Positions 54,677 through 62,653 are shown, numbered from the stretch's first letter. The stretch is 64,000 bases of DNA from an uncultured Propionibacteriaceae bacterium (GCA_937926975.1 CALBCJ010000011.1:124001-188000); one strand, 5' to 3'. Notes: generated by a model not told the origin, from the letters alone. Translations and numbers: made by a program.

Positions 54677-55432
54677 GTGACTGCACTGATGAGCCTAGAC
54701 GCGAAGCTCCGGCTGGCCCGGACCATCGTCGTGACCGGGACCCTCGGTGGTGGTGAGACCTTCTCCCGGCACGTCGCCGACCTGCTCGAGGCGGGCGCCG
54801 ACATCGTCCAGGTCCGCGACCCGCAGGCTTCTCCGACGGTGCTGCGGGAGGCGCTCGCGGCGGCCCAGGCGGTGGCCCTGCCACGCAATGCGTCGGTGGC
54901 CGTCACCTCGGACCTAGAGCTCGCCAGGGACGTCAGTGCTGACCTGCTGGTGCTGCCGGCCAGGAGCACAGACCCAGGGCTAGCGCACGCCAGGCTGCAC
55001 CAGTACGCCCTGGTCGGCAAGTCGGTTCACGACGAGGCTGGGCTGACCGCGGCCGCGGCGGACCACGAGGTCAACTTCGCCCTGGTCGGGCCGGTGTACC
55101 TGCCGGCCGGCGCCCCGTTCCCGGCGCCCGGGCTGGGGCTGGTCCGCGAGGCGGCGCAGCGGATGCCGGTCTTTGACACCCAGGGCACCCCCTGGTTCGC
55201 CACGGGTGGGATCGACCCGGGCACCGTGGGCGAGGTGGTCGAGGCGGGTGCCCGGCGGGTCAGCATCGCCGTCGACTCACCCGACGACACCGCCGCGGTG
55301 AAGCAGACCGCGGACGCGCTGCGCCTGGCCTGGGTGCAGGACCCGGCCCTGAAGAGCTTCGCCTTCGAGGTCTTCGGGATGGGCACGCCCAGCGCCAGCC
55401 TGCTCTTCGCCCCCCAGCCCACCCCGTGGTGA
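54677..55432 (+). CDS. ThiE/TenI-like protein (thiamine phosphate synthase fold)
   Basis: The 251-residue protein shows the TIM-barrel pattern of the TMP synthase/TenI family: LEAGADIVQVRDPQASPTVL near 38, SVAVTSDLELARDVSADLLV near 78, LVGKSVHDEAGLTAAA near 112, VNFALVGPVYLPAG near 131 and TPWFATGGIDPGTVGEVVEA near 173. True ThiE joins two thiamine precursors; the pyrophosphate-binding residues are not all evident, so a regulatory or other role is possible. GTG 54677 is 6 nt after TAGTCT, leaderless. The stop overlaps the RNase gene. Confidence 0.78.
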   Translation: MTALMSLDAKLRLARTIVVTGTLGGGETFSRHVADLLEAGADIVQVRDPQASPTVLREALAAAQAVALPRNASVAVTSDLELARDVSADLLVLPARSTDPGLAHARLHQYALVGKSVHDEAGLTAAAADHEVNFALVGPVYLPAGAPFPAPGLGLVREAAQRMPVFDTQGTPWFATGGIDPGTVGEVVEAGARRVSIAVDSPDDTAAVKQTADALRLAWVQDPALKSFAFEVFGMGTPSASLLFAPQPTPW

Positions 55433-55968
55433 CCCGGCGCTCGACCACGACCCCCGCCCTGGTGGCGGTGCTGGTGGTGGCCCTGGTCCTGGGGTGGTGG
55501 TACTTCCAGAAGCTCGCCACCACGACCAGCGAGGCCCCGGCCACCTTCCCGGTCACGACCAGCGCCAGCGCTGCCAGGCTGGTCTCAGCCTCGGCGGGGC
55601 CCAGCGCCGGGCCAGCCTCACGCAGCAGCGCCGCCGGACCGGCCCCGGGCAGCAGCGCCGCCAGCGGCGAGGTCGACCCGGAGACCCGGCTGCCCTGGGT
55701 CCCGGCGAGCCAGCTCGCGCCGGAGGCCCGCCAGGTGCTGGTCCTGATCGACGAGGGTGGCCCCTTCCCGTACCGGCAGGACGGGCAGGTCTTCGGCAAC
55801 TACGAGCAGCGCCTGCCGCAGCGTCCGCACGGCTTCTACCGCGAGTACACCGTCAAGACGGCGTCGCACCGTGGTCGGGGGCCGGTCCGGATCGTCACCG
55901 GCGGCGAGAAGCAGTGGTACTTCTACACCGGCGACCACTACGCCTCCTTCTCCAGGATCCGGCGATGA
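55429..55968 (+). CDS. Membrane-anchored guanyl-specific ribonuclease (barnase/RNase Sa family)
   Basis: The 179-residue protein has one N-terminal membrane segment (LVAVLVVALVLGWWYF), a low-complexity Ser/Ala/Pro linker (about residues 28-85), and a C-terminal RNase N1/T1-type domain. The domain reads VLVLIDEGGPFPYRQDGQVF then YREYTV (Glu base), GPVRIVTGG (Arg) and GDHYASFSRI (His acid), so all three catalytic residues of RNase Sa are present. The domain should lie outside the membrane. It overlaps the ThiE-like gene by 4 nt and the barstar gene by 4 nt. GTG 55426, one codon earlier, is an alternative start. Confidence 0.9.
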   Translation: MTRRSTTTPALVAVLVVALVLGWWYFQKLATTTSEAPATFPVTTSASAARLVSASAGPSAGPASRSSAAGPAPGSSAASGEVDPETRLPWVPASQLAPEARQVLVLIDEGGPFPYRQDGQVFGNYEQRLPQRPHGFYREYTVKTASHRGRGPVRIVTGGEKQWYFYTGDHYASFSRIRR

Positions 55969-56324
55969 CCCCGGGCCTGCTGGACCAGCCGCTGCGAGGA
56001 GGACTGTACCGGGTGCGGCCGGAGCCGGGCCTGGAGCAGGCCCTGGCCGAGGCCGGCTGGTCCGTGGCCCCGCTGCGGTCCAAAGAGCCGCGTGGGTTTC
56101 TGGCCGAGGTGGGGCCGGCGCTGGGCTTCCCTGCGTACTACGGCGCCAACCTGGACGCTCTGGCCGACTGCCTGTCTGAGCTGGAGCAGCCGACCGCGGT
56201 GGTCTGGCGGGGGTGGGGGGACGCGGCGCTGGGTGACCCGCCGACCTGGTCGCGGCTGCTGCTGGTGCTGCGCCAGGCGAGCGCCGGGCCCGTACCCTTC
56301 GCTCTGGTCCTGGCCGAGGCATAG
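55965..56324 (+). CDS. Barstar-family ribonuclease inhibitor
   Basis: The 119-residue protein has the barstar core FPAYYGANLDALADCLSELE near residue 57 followed by AVVWRGWGDAALGD, the helix-loop-strand that plugs the RNase active site. ATG 55965 overlaps the RNase stop by 4 nt (ATGA), so toxin and inhibitor are made as a coupled pair. The inhibitor has no signal and protects the cytosol from unexported enzyme. The N-terminal 40 residues are longer than in B. amyloliquefaciens barstar. Confidence is high because both partners are adjacent and complete. Confidence 0.9.
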   Translation: MTPGLLDQPLRGGLYRVRPEPGLEQALAEAGWSVAPLRSKEPRGFLAEVGPALGFPAYYGANLDALADCLSELEQPTAVVWRGWGDAALGDPPTWSRLLLVLRQASAGPVPFALVLAEA

Positions 56325-56335
56325 GCTGAGCGGCC

Positions 56336-57412
56336 ATGAGCTTTGACCCGGGGCAGCCGCTGTCCGACTCGTTCCGGGGCGCGGTCTCGGCGGTTCTGAC
56401 GACCTTCCTGGACCAGCAGCAGGCCCTGGTCGACCAGGTCGGCCCCGAGGTGCGGCCGCTGCTCGACCAGGCCCGGCGGCTGCTCGGCGGGGGCAAGCGG
56501 TTCCGGCCCGCGTTCTGCTACTGGGGGTACGTGGCGGTCACCGGCCAGCCAGAGCCGTACGAGCCGGTGCTGGCGGCGGCCGCCAGCCTGGACCTGCTGC
56601 ACGTCTCAGCCCTGGTCCATGACGACCTCATCGACGGCTCCGACACCCGCCGCGGGGCTCCGGCAGCGCACCTGCTGAACGCTGAGCTGCACCGGCAGGC
56701 CGGGTGGCGGGGCTCCTCGCAGCAGTTCGGCCAGGCGGGGGCGACCCTGCTCGGCGACCTGCTGCTGGTGTGGTCGGCGCAGCTGTGGGGAGGCTGCGGG
56801 CTGAGCCCCGACGTGCTGCAGCGGGCCCGCCCGGCGCTGGACGCGGTCCGGGCCGAGGTGATGCTCGGCCAGTACCTCGACATCGTCGCCCAGCACGCCG
56901 AGGTCTCGCTGGAGCGCTCCCAGCGGGTGAACGAGTTCAAGTCGGCCCGCTACACCGTGGCCCGCCCCGCTCAGCTGGGGGCGCTGCTAGCCGGCGCCGA
57001 GCCAGGCCTGGTGGAGGCCCTGGGCCGCTTCGGATCCCCGCTGGGCCGGGCCTTCCAGCTGCGCGACGACCTGCTCGGGGTGTACGGGGACATGTCCCTG
57101 ACCGGCAAGCCAGCCGGTGACGACCTGCGGGAGGGGAAGCGGACCGTCCTGGTGGCGTACGCGATGGAGCAGGCGACCCCGGCGGCCGCGGCTCGGCTGG
57201 CGCGGCTGCTCGGCGACCCGGACCTGGACCTGGACGGGGTCGACGAGGCCCGCCAGATCATCACCGAGACCGGGGCGGTGCAGCGGGTCGAGGCCGAGAT
57301 CGCCGCCGACCACGCCGCGGCGCTGGCGGCGCTGGCCGAGGCCCGGCTTCACCCCGAGGCCCGGACCGCCTTGGAGACTCTGGGCCGACTGGCGGTCAGG
57401 CGTGACACCTGA
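56336..57412 (+). CDS. Polyprenyl (geranylgeranyl-type) diphosphate synthase
   Basis: This all-trans prenyltransferase adds isopentenyl diphosphate units to an allylic primer. The 358-residue protein has GGGKRFRPAFCYWGY near 45, the first Asp-rich motif HDDLIDGSDTRRG near 97, the second in QLRDDLLGVYGDMSLTGKPA near 240, and GKRTVLVAYAM near 266. It resembles actinobacterial IdsA/IdsA2 proteins. Chain length is set by residues before the first motif (LLHVSALV) but I would not predict it. ATG 56336 is 8 nt after TAGGCT, so it may be leaderless although only 11 nt separate it from the barstar stop. Confidence 0.92.
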   Translation: MSFDPGQPLSDSFRGAVSAVLTTFLDQQQALVDQVGPEVRPLLDQARRLLGGGKRFRPAFCYWGYVAVTGQPEPYEPVLAAAASLDLLHVSALVHDDLIDGSDTRRGAPAAHLLNAELHRQAGWRGSSQQFGQAGATLLGDLLLVWSAQLWGGCGLSPDVLQRARPALDAVRAEVMLGQYLDIVAQHAEVSLERSQRVNEFKSARYTVARPAQLGALLAGAEPGLVEALGRFGSPLGRAFQLRDDLLGVYGDMSLTGKPAGDDLREGKRTVLVAYAMEQATPAAAARLARLLGDPDLDLDGVDEARQIITETGAVQRVEAEIAADHAAALAALAEARLHPEARTALETLGRLAVRRDT

Positions 57413-57439
57413 GGGCCCGGCGGCACTAGGGTGCTCTGC

Positions 57440-58327
57440 GTGACTAGCCAGCCCACCGTCGCCCGTCTGATTGCCGAGTCGGGCCGGCCGACGTTCTCGT
57501 TCGAGTTCTTTCCGCCGAAGAGTCCTCAGGACGCCGAGCGGCTGTGGCGGACCATCGACCGGCTGGCGCCGCTGGAGCCGGACTTCGTCTCGGTGACCTA
57601 CGGCGCCAGCGGCAGCTCCCGGGAGCGGACCCTGGCGATCACCGAGCGGCTGGCGCGGGAGTCGTCGCTGCGGGTGATGGGTCACCTGACCTGCGCCTCG
57701 CAGAGCCGGGCCGAGCTGGTCCGGGCGGTCGAGGACTACCGGGACGCCGGCGTCCACCACGTGCTGGCCGTCCGCGGGGACATGCCGGGCGGGCCCACCG
57801 AGCCCTGGGTGCCGCACCCGGAGGGCCTGGCCAACGCCACCGAGCTGGTGCAGCTGGTGAAGCAGACCGGTGACTTCTGCGTCGGGGTGGCGGCCTTCCC
57901 TGACCCGCACCCGCAGACTCACGACCCCGACCTGGACGCTCGGCTGCTGGTGGCGAAGGCCCAGGCCGGGGCGGAGATGGCGATCACCCAGCTCTTCTTC
58001 CGGGCCGACTCGTACACAGCCCTGGTGGACCGGGTCCGGGCCCTGGGCTGCGACCTGCCGATCCTGGCCGGGATCATGCCGATCACCCAGATCGGGCAGA
58101 TCACGCGGTTCGCCGAGTTCTCCGGCGCTGAGCTGCCAGTCGAGGTGACCTCCCGCCTGGAGCGCGTCGCCGGCGACCCCGAGGCGGTCCGCGAGGTGGG
58201 GGTCGAGATCGCCACCGAGCTCTCGCTGCAGGTGCTGCGCGCCGGCGCCCCAGGGCTGCACTTCTTCACCCAGAACCGGTCCACCGCCACCCGCCAGATC
58301 CTGGCCCGGGTCCGCGAGCAGCTCTAG
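57440..58327 (+). CDS. metF: 5,10-methylenetetrahydrofolate reductase
   Basis: MetF reduces methylenetetrahydrofolate to methyl-THF for methionine synthesis, using FAD. The 295-residue protein begins with FSFEFFPPKSPQDAERLWRT, has VTYGASGSSRERTLAITERL near 49, HLTCASQSRAELVRAVEDYR near 79, LAVRGDMPGGP near 110, and the closing GAPGLHFFTQNRSTATRQIL. GTG 57440 is 7 nt after TAGGGT, a leaderless pattern; GTG 57431 would lie inside the promoter. It lies 27 nt after the polyprenyl synthase, as in the mycobacterial neighbourhood. Confidence 0.95.
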   Translation: MTSQPTVARLIAESGRPTFSFEFFPPKSPQDAERLWRTIDRLAPLEPDFVSVTYGASGSSRERTLAITERLARESSLRVMGHLTCASQSRAELVRAVEDYRDAGVHHVLAVRGDMPGGPTEPWVPHPEGLANATELVQLVKQTGDFCVGVAAFPDPHPQTHDPDLDARLLVAKAQAGAEMAITQLFFRADSYTALVDRVRALGCDLPILAGIMPITQIGQITRFAEFSGAELPVEVTSRLERVAGDPEAVREVGVEIATELSLQVLRAGAPGLHFFTQNRSTATRQILARVREQL

Positions 58328-58463
58328 CCGTACCGGCCGGCGTCGTCCGACGCCAGTCACAGCCCTGAGCGCGGTGGGACGGTGATCCACACCAGGTGGC
58401 CCGAGACCGACCACCACATGGAGGTCCGGACCGGTCTCGATGCCCAGTAGCCGGTCTCAGCGG

Positions 58464-58482
58464 AGGGGGTTCGGCACCCCCT
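58464..58482. terminator. Hairpin between metF and the CMD-family gene
   Basis: AGGGGGT and ACCCCCT form a 7-bp stem around TCGGC. It lies 5 nt beyond the stop of the minus-strand gene and can also end metF. The rest of 58328-58463 shows no gene. Confidence 0.65.
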
Positions 58483-58486
58483 GGAC

Positions 58487-58960
58487 TCACGTCACCTGGG
58501 CCTGGCTGCCGCCCGTGTCCCGCTCGCGGAAGACCTCGCGTGCCACGAAGGTGGCGTTGAGGGCCCGAGGGAAGCCGCAGTACACCGAGGCGTGCAGGAA
58601 GGCCTCTACGATCTCCTGGCGGGTGAGGCCCACGTTGAGCGCCGCGCCCACGTGCACCTTCAGCTGCGGCTCGCAGCCGCCCATGGCCGTGAGCATGCCC
58701 AGGGTGACGAGCTGGCGACTACGGGCGTCGAGCCCGGGCCGGTCGTAGACGTCGCCGAAGCCGTAGGCGAGGACGTGGTGCCCCAGGTCCGGGCTGATGT
58801 CCGCCAGGGCGTCCATGACGGCCCGCCCCTGCTCGCCGTCGATCTTCTGCATCACCTCCAGGCCCCGACGGCGCCGGGCGAGGGCAGTGGGCGTCGTGGT
58901 GTCGTGCTGGGGCGCGGACGCTGGCGGCGGTGCGACGGAAGAGGTCATGTCTGAGGTCAC
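58487..58960 (-). CDS. Carboxymuconolactone decarboxylase-family protein
   Basis: The 157-residue protein has the CMD/AhpD-like helical core: DALADISPDLGHHVLAYGFG near 48, LDARSRQLVTLGMLTAMGG near 74, then CEPQLKVHVGAALNVG with the family's Cys-x5-His pair and TRQEIVEAFLHASVYCGFPR near 112. Members are decarboxylases or peroxide-linked disulfide carriers. The start overlaps the MerR gene by 4 nt, so it is the target gene of that regulator. The first 25 residues are a flexible Ser/Thr/Pro tail. Confidence 0.9.
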   Translation of the reverse strand: MTSDMTSSVAPPPASAPQHDTTTPTALARRRRGLEVMQKIDGEQGRAVMDALADISPDLGHHVLAYGFGDVYDRPGLDARSRQLVTLGMLTAMGGCEPQLKVHVGAALNVGLTRQEIVEAFLHASVYCGFPRALNATFVAREVFRERDTGGSQAQVT

Positions 58961-59430
58961 GGCTGAGGTCCTTCCTCGTAGGTGGCGATCTTGTAGTCGG
59001 TGACGGCCAGGGCGAGCCGCAGCTCCTCGATCCTGCGGGCCAGGTCCTCCCGGTGGGCGCGCAGCAGCGCGGCCCGCTCGGCGACGGTGCCAGGCCCGGC
59101 CTCAACCAGGCTGATGTAGCGGCGAAGGTCGGCGACCGGCATGCCGGAGGCGCGCATGCGTACGAGGAACACGAGGCGCCTCATGGCTGGGGCGTCGTAC
59201 CGACGTCGGCCCGCCGAGTCCCGCGGGACGGTCACGAGCCCGGCGCGCTCGTAGTAGCGCAGGGTGTGCGGGCTGGCCCCCAGCCGCGCGGCCGCCTCCG
59301 CCACGCTCCAGGACTGCGGGGAGTCGTCGACCAGGCCGGCCAGGGCGCGGGCGGGCAGCGGACCAGGTGGCAGGAGGGCCTCACGCAGGGGCGGTGGGAG
59401 GTCCTCAGGGAGCGCAGCGTCGTTCACCAT
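58957..59430 (-). CDS. MerR-family transcriptional regulator
   Basis: The 157-residue protein has an N-terminal extension of about 30 residues, then the MerR winged helix WSVAEAAARLGASPHTLRYY-ERAGLV near 36, RRYDAPAMRRLVFLVRMRAS near 72, and a coiled-coil dimer helix. It lacks a C-terminal effector domain and Cys pair, like the short MerR group of AdhR/YhdM type that answers reactive aldehydes. ATG 59430 is 7 nt after TACGGT and lies in the classic MerR promoter described at 59438. It drives the CMD-family gene behind it. Confidence 0.9.
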   Translation of the reverse strand: MVNDAALPEDLPPPLREALLPPGPLPARALAGLVDDSPQSWSVAEAAARLGASPHTLRYYERAGLVTVPRDSAGRRRYDAPAMRRLVFLVRMRASGMPVADLRRYISLVEAGPGTVAERAALLRAHREDLARRIEELRLALAVTDYKIATYEEGPQP

Positions 59431-59437
59431 GGTGGTG

Positions 59438-59468
59438 ACCGTAGGACTTCGAGCACGCTCGAAGGCAA
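59438..59468 (-). promoter_or_regulatory. MerR-type promoter with 19-nt spacer and dyad operator
   Basis: On the minus strand a -35 TTGCCT (59463-59468) and a -10 TACGGT (59438-59443) are separated by 19 nt, longer than the normal 17. The spacer carries the dyad CTTCGAGC-GT-GCTCGAAG (59447-59464). Long spacer plus central dyad is the hallmark of promoters that MerR regulators twist into shape. ATG 59430 follows the -10 by 7 nt. Confidence 0.85.
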
Positions 59469-59534
59469 GAACGAGGGCTTGAAGGGTTGCCCTTGTCGTG
59501 GACGTCCTGACCGGCCCCACTCCCAGGGGGCAAC

Positions 59535-60103
59535 CTCACCGCGACCCTGCGCCTCATCTGGCACTGGCCGCCGCCCGCCGCTGGCCCCACCGAGGTCGTG
59601 CCGTGGACCTTGCCGAGCTTGCCGGACCCGACGGCGCCGAGGGCTCCACTGGCGGCATCGAGTCCCGCTCGGCAGTCCTGGCCGGCATCGACCGCGCCCT
59701 GAAGGCGATCAGCACACCCGGGCACCGAGCGCATCCTGACCATCGGAGGGGAGTGCTCCGTGTCCGTCGCCCCCTTCTCCTGGCTGGCCAGCCGCTACCC
59801 CGAGGACCTGGCGGTGGTCTGGCTCGACTCCCACCCCGACGTCGACACCCCTGACACCGGCTACGACGGCTACCACGCCATGGCCGTGACCGCCCTGGCC
59901 GGTCAGGGCGACGCCGAGGTTCTGGCCCACCTGCCCGCCTAGGGCTCGTCCCCGGTGGGCTGAGCCCGGCCCAGGCGCACCGGGTCGTGGAGGACCTGGG
60001 GCAGGCGGCTGATGTCGTGGGCCTGACCGTGGCCGAGCTCGTGCCCCGCGAGCTGCTGGGCCTGAGCCAGGTGCTCGCAGGACTGCCGCTCATCAGTGGC
60101 TGA
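59535..60103 (+). pseudogene. Degraded arginase/agmatinase-family gene
   Basis: Pieces of an actinobacterial arginase appear in order but in different frames. Near 59535 is TATLRLIWHW; then DGAEGSTGGIESRSAVLAG; then, after a shift near 59722, ERILTIGGECSVSVAPFSWL and VVWLDSHPDVDTPDTGYDGY (metal ligands of the DxHxD type) to a TAG at 59940; then in another frame GLSPAQAHRVVEDLGQAADV with VVGLTVAELVPRELLGLSQV to TGA at 60101-60103. About 100 codons between the second and last part, with the second metal motif, are missing. The gene is dead by internal deletion plus frameshifts. The following stretch to 60285 shows no gene. Confidence 0.85.
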
Positions 60104-60285
60104 CCCTGGCCGTGAGTGCGCCTCAGCGCGCCGGAGCGCAGGGCCCGTGCCCGGGTGAGGACGCTGGCCCACAGAGCCCGCCAGGGGCCCCTCTGCACCC
60201 GCAGCCCGGGGCTTTGCCTGGACGAGCTCCCGGTCGTTGCCCTCTGGCTTCCGGCCGGCGGGACGCTGTGCTGAGGTAGTGGCGG

Positions 60286-61302
60286 CTACCCGTGGGGGTC
60301 GGCCAGGTTCCAGTCGCGACGCAGCAGGTCGTCGACCAGCTCGACCGCTCGGGCCAGCCGCTGGTCGCGGGAGCCGCGCAGCTCGACCCAGGGCACCGGC
60401 TGCTCGGCCAGGACCTCTCGGAACCGCTGCTGCATGGTGTGGCGGATGTGCTCGCCGTCGCGCCAGCCGTCCTGGACGAAGGCGATCTCGTCACCGGTGA
60501 GCAGGTACAGGTCAGGCGGGAAGGCTGCGGCCGCCGCGGTCACGGTGGGGGAGGGCGCCTCCAGGTAGCGTTCGTGCCAGACCGCGGTCGCGAGGTTGTC
60601 GGTGTCGCTGATCACCAGGGGCTTCGGTGAGCTGCCCAGTGCCTGGCGCTCCCGGCGGCGGTGCTCGGCGGCGATCAGGTCGAACTCCGCCGACGCCCAC
60701 GGCGCCCACGGGCCGCCGGGGCGGACCTCGCTCCACTCCCGCCCGTACTCCAGCGTCACCGGGACCCCGAAGTGCCCGGCCAGGTCCTCGGCCAGGGTGG
60801 TGCTGCCCGTCGACTCGGCCCCCAGCACCACCACCCGGCGGCAGAACCACTCCCGTACGGTCGGCGGCAGCGCCCACCAGTAGCCGGCGGGGTCGGCGCG
60901 TACCGCGGTTCCCGAGACCGGGAGCTGGGTCCGGCCGGCATCAACCTGCACCCAGGTGGCCCCCAGCCGCCGGGCCAGCTCAGCGCCGTACGCGTCGCTG
61001 GTGAAGACCGCGTCTACCGGGCCGGTGAGCAGGCTTTCGGTGATGGCCAGGTGCGCGTCCCAGGCGGCGGCGGAGGTGAAGTCGATGGGCAGGTCGTCGA
61101 AGCCGAGGACCACCACGGCGCTCGGGTGCTCCCGGCGGACCCAGTCAGCCCGGACCGCACCCGGGACCGACTCGACCGACGACTCGTACACGTGCACCTC
61201 GACCTGCTCGCACAGCGCCTGGGCGTGCCGGATCAGGTTCTGGTGCCCGGCGTGCAGCGGGTAGAACTTGCCCATCACGAAGCCGCGGCGGAAGCGCTTC
61301 AT
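60286..61302 (-). CDS. nadR: NadR-like bifunctional NMN adenylyltransferase/ribosylnicotinamide kinase
   Basis: The 338-residue protein has an N-terminal nucleotidyltransferase domain with GKFYPLHAGHQNLIRHAQAL near 11 (the HxGH motif reads HAGH) and FTSDAYGAELARRLGATWVQ near 102, then a kinase domain with the P-loop VVVLGAESTGSTTLAEDLAG near 157 and ISDTDNLATAVWHERYLE near 220. It should phosphorylate nicotinamide riboside and turn it to NAD. The P-loop has Ser in place of the usual Lys, as I recall for other actinobacterial relatives with Thr there. There is no helix-turn-helix. The start overlaps pnuC by 4 nt. Confidence 0.9.
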   Translation of the reverse strand: MKRFRRGFVMGKFYPLHAGHQNLIRHAQALCEQVEVHVYESSVESVPGAVRADWVRREHPSAVVVLGFDDLPIDFTSAAAWDAHLAITESLLTGPVDAVFTSDAYGAELARRLGATWVQVDAGRTQLPVSGTAVRADPAGYWWALPPTVREWFCRRVVVLGAESTGSTTLAEDLAGHFGVPVTLEYGREWSEVRPGGPWAPWASAEFDLIAAEHRRRERQALGSSPKPLVISDTDNLATAVWHERYLEAPSPTVTAAAAAFPPDLYLLTGDEIAFVQDGWRDGEHIRHTMQQRFREVLAEQPVPWVELRGSRDQRLARAVELVDDLLRRDWNLADPHG

Positions 61303-61877
61303 GCCGCCACCTCCTCGACTCCGGCGCGGCGGGCGGCCCGCCACTGGTGAAGTCCCACGCAGCACATCCCCAGGAACAGGGCGTACAGCACCGCGGTGAG
61401 GTAGAGGTCCTTGTAGGCGTACAGCCAGATGTAGGTGATGTCGGCGGTGATCCACACCAGCCAGTTGCCGATCAGCTTGCGGTTGAGCATCACCTGGGCG
61501 ACCAGCGACAGGGCGGTGGTGAAGCCGTCGGCCAGGGGGACCGTCGAGCTGGTCCAGGTGGCGAGGGCCCAGCGCAGGCCCAGGGTGAGGACGGCGACGC
61601 CGGCGACGGCGACCGGCCAGGCCCAGCGGGGCGTGGGCCGGACGACGAGCGGTCCGTGCGCCTTGCCGCCGTGCAGCCACCAGTACCAGCCGAGACAGCC
61701 GAGCCCGAAGTACAGCACCTGCAGCCCGGCGTCCCCGTACAGGCCTGCTCGGGTGAACAGGACCAGGAAGAAGACGTTGTTGGCCAGCCCGACCGGGAAG
61801 TTCCAGATGCTGCGGCGCACCGTCAGCCACACGCACAGCGCTCCGGTGGCGAAGCCGGCGATCTCGGTCCAGTCCAT
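61299..61877 (-). CDS. pnuC: Nicotinamide riboside transporter PnuC
   Basis: The 192-residue protein has about seven membrane segments and the PnuC signatures SIWNFPVGLANNVFFLVLF near 23, YGDAGLQVLYFGLGCLGWYW near 47, and the paired NRKLIGNWLVWITADITYIW near 135. PnuC imports nicotinamide riboside by facilitated diffusion, trapped by the kinase encoded next. ATG 61877 has AGGAG as ribosome site and a CATACT box upstream. It is divergent from nrtR and carries an NrtR-like operator in its promoter. Confidence 0.95.
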   Translation of the reverse strand: MDWTEIAGFATGALCVWLTVRRSIWNFPVGLANNVFFLVLFTRAGLYGDAGLQVLYFGLGCLGWYWWLHGGKAHGPLVVRPTPRWAWPVAVAGVAVLTLGLRWALATWTSSTVPLADGFTTALSLVAQVMLNRKLIGNWLVWITADITYIWLYAYKDLYLTAVLYALFLGMCCVGLHQWRAARRAGVEEVAA

Positions 61878-61894
61878 GGCAGCTCCTAGTATGC

Positions 61895-61952
61895 GTCAGT
61901 GTGACGTAAAAAGGATGGCGCTTGCTCGCCATTCGTGTCAACTCGACGTAAA
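61895..61952. promoter_or_regulatory. Twin NrtR-type operators between pnuC and nrtR
   Basis: GTCA-N4-GACGTAAA occurs twice in the same direction, at 61895-61910 and 61937-61952, 42 bp apart (four helical turns). The first includes the inverted repeat CGTCA-GTG-TGACG (61894-61906). The second overlaps TAAAGT (61949-61954), the likely -10 of nrtR. The arrangement suggests cooperative repression of both divergent transcripts by NrtR. Confidence 0.75.
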
Positions 61953-61960
61953 GTAGGGGC

Positions 61961-62653
61961 ATGGCCTACCGGTCGGCGTACCCCGTCTTCGCTGTCTCAG
62001 TGGACCTGTGCCTGGTCAGCGTGCGCTCAGGAGTGTTCAGCGTGCTGCTCGTCGAGCGTGGCGAGGAGCCTTTCCGGGGGCGGGTAGCGCTTCCCGGCGG
62101 GTTCGTCCGACCCGATGAGTCCCTGGAGCAGGCAGCAGAGCGTGAGCTGAGCGAGGAGACCGGCATCACAGTCCCGGCCGGAGCGCTGGAGCAGCTGCGC
62201 ACGTACGGAGACGTTGGGCGGGACCCTCGTCCCGAGCGCGTGGTCTCGGTGGCTCACCTGGCCTTCCTGCCTGACCTGCCCGAGGCTGCCGCCGGCACCG
62301 ACGCCCGTGACGCCCGGTGGTGGCCGGTGGAGAAGGCCCTGGCGGCCGATCTCGCCTTCGACCACGCCCAGATCCTGCGCGACGGCGTTGCCCGGGTCCG
62401 GGCCAAGCTGGAGTACACCACGGTGGCCTGCCGGTTCTGCGGCCCGCGGTTCACTCTGACCGAGCTGCGGCAGGTGTACGAGGCGGTGTGGGGGGTACGG
62501 CTCGACCCGCGGAACTTCCGCCGCAAGGTGCTGGCGGTGCCGGGCTTCGTGGTCGACACCGGCGAGACGGAGGGTGGGGTGGGTCGCCCGGCACGGCTGT
62601 ACCGGGCGGGAGCAGCCACAGTGGTCTCTCCGGCGCTCCGGGGAGTCGGCTAG
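61961..62653 (+). CDS. nrtR: NrtR, Nudix-domain transcriptional regulator of NAD metabolism
   Basis: The 230-residue protein has an N-terminal Nudix fold with the box GGFVRPDESLEQAAERELSE-ETG near 46 and a C-terminal winged helix (FTLTELRQVYEAVWGVRLDP then RNFRRKVLAVPGF near 165). NrtR proteins bind ADP-ribose, which releases them from DNA. The position divergent from pnuC-nadR fits its known role. Compared with the catalytic Nudix consensus (GX5EX7REUXEEXGU) the box still has RELSEETG, so some hydrolysis is possible. ATG 61961 is 6 nt after TAAAGT, leaderless. It meets the MFS gene tail to tail with a 4-nt overlap. Confidence 0.93.
   Translation: MAYRSAYPVFAVSVDLCLVSVRSGVFSVLLVERGEEPFRGRVALPGGFVRPDESLEQAAERELSEETGITVPAGALEQLRTYGDVGRDPRPERVVSVAHLAFLPDLPEAAAGTDARDARWWPVEKALAADLAFDHAQILRDGVARVRAKLEYTTVACRFCGPRFTLTELRQVYEAVWGVRLDPRNFRRKVLAVPGFVVDTGETEGGVGRPARLYRAGAATVVSPALRGVG

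Noticed and set aside
60286..61302. Loss of kinase function in NadR because the P-loop Lys is Ser
   Set aside because: Relatives I recall also lack Lys here (GAESTGTTTL type), so this is probably family-typical rather than inactivating.
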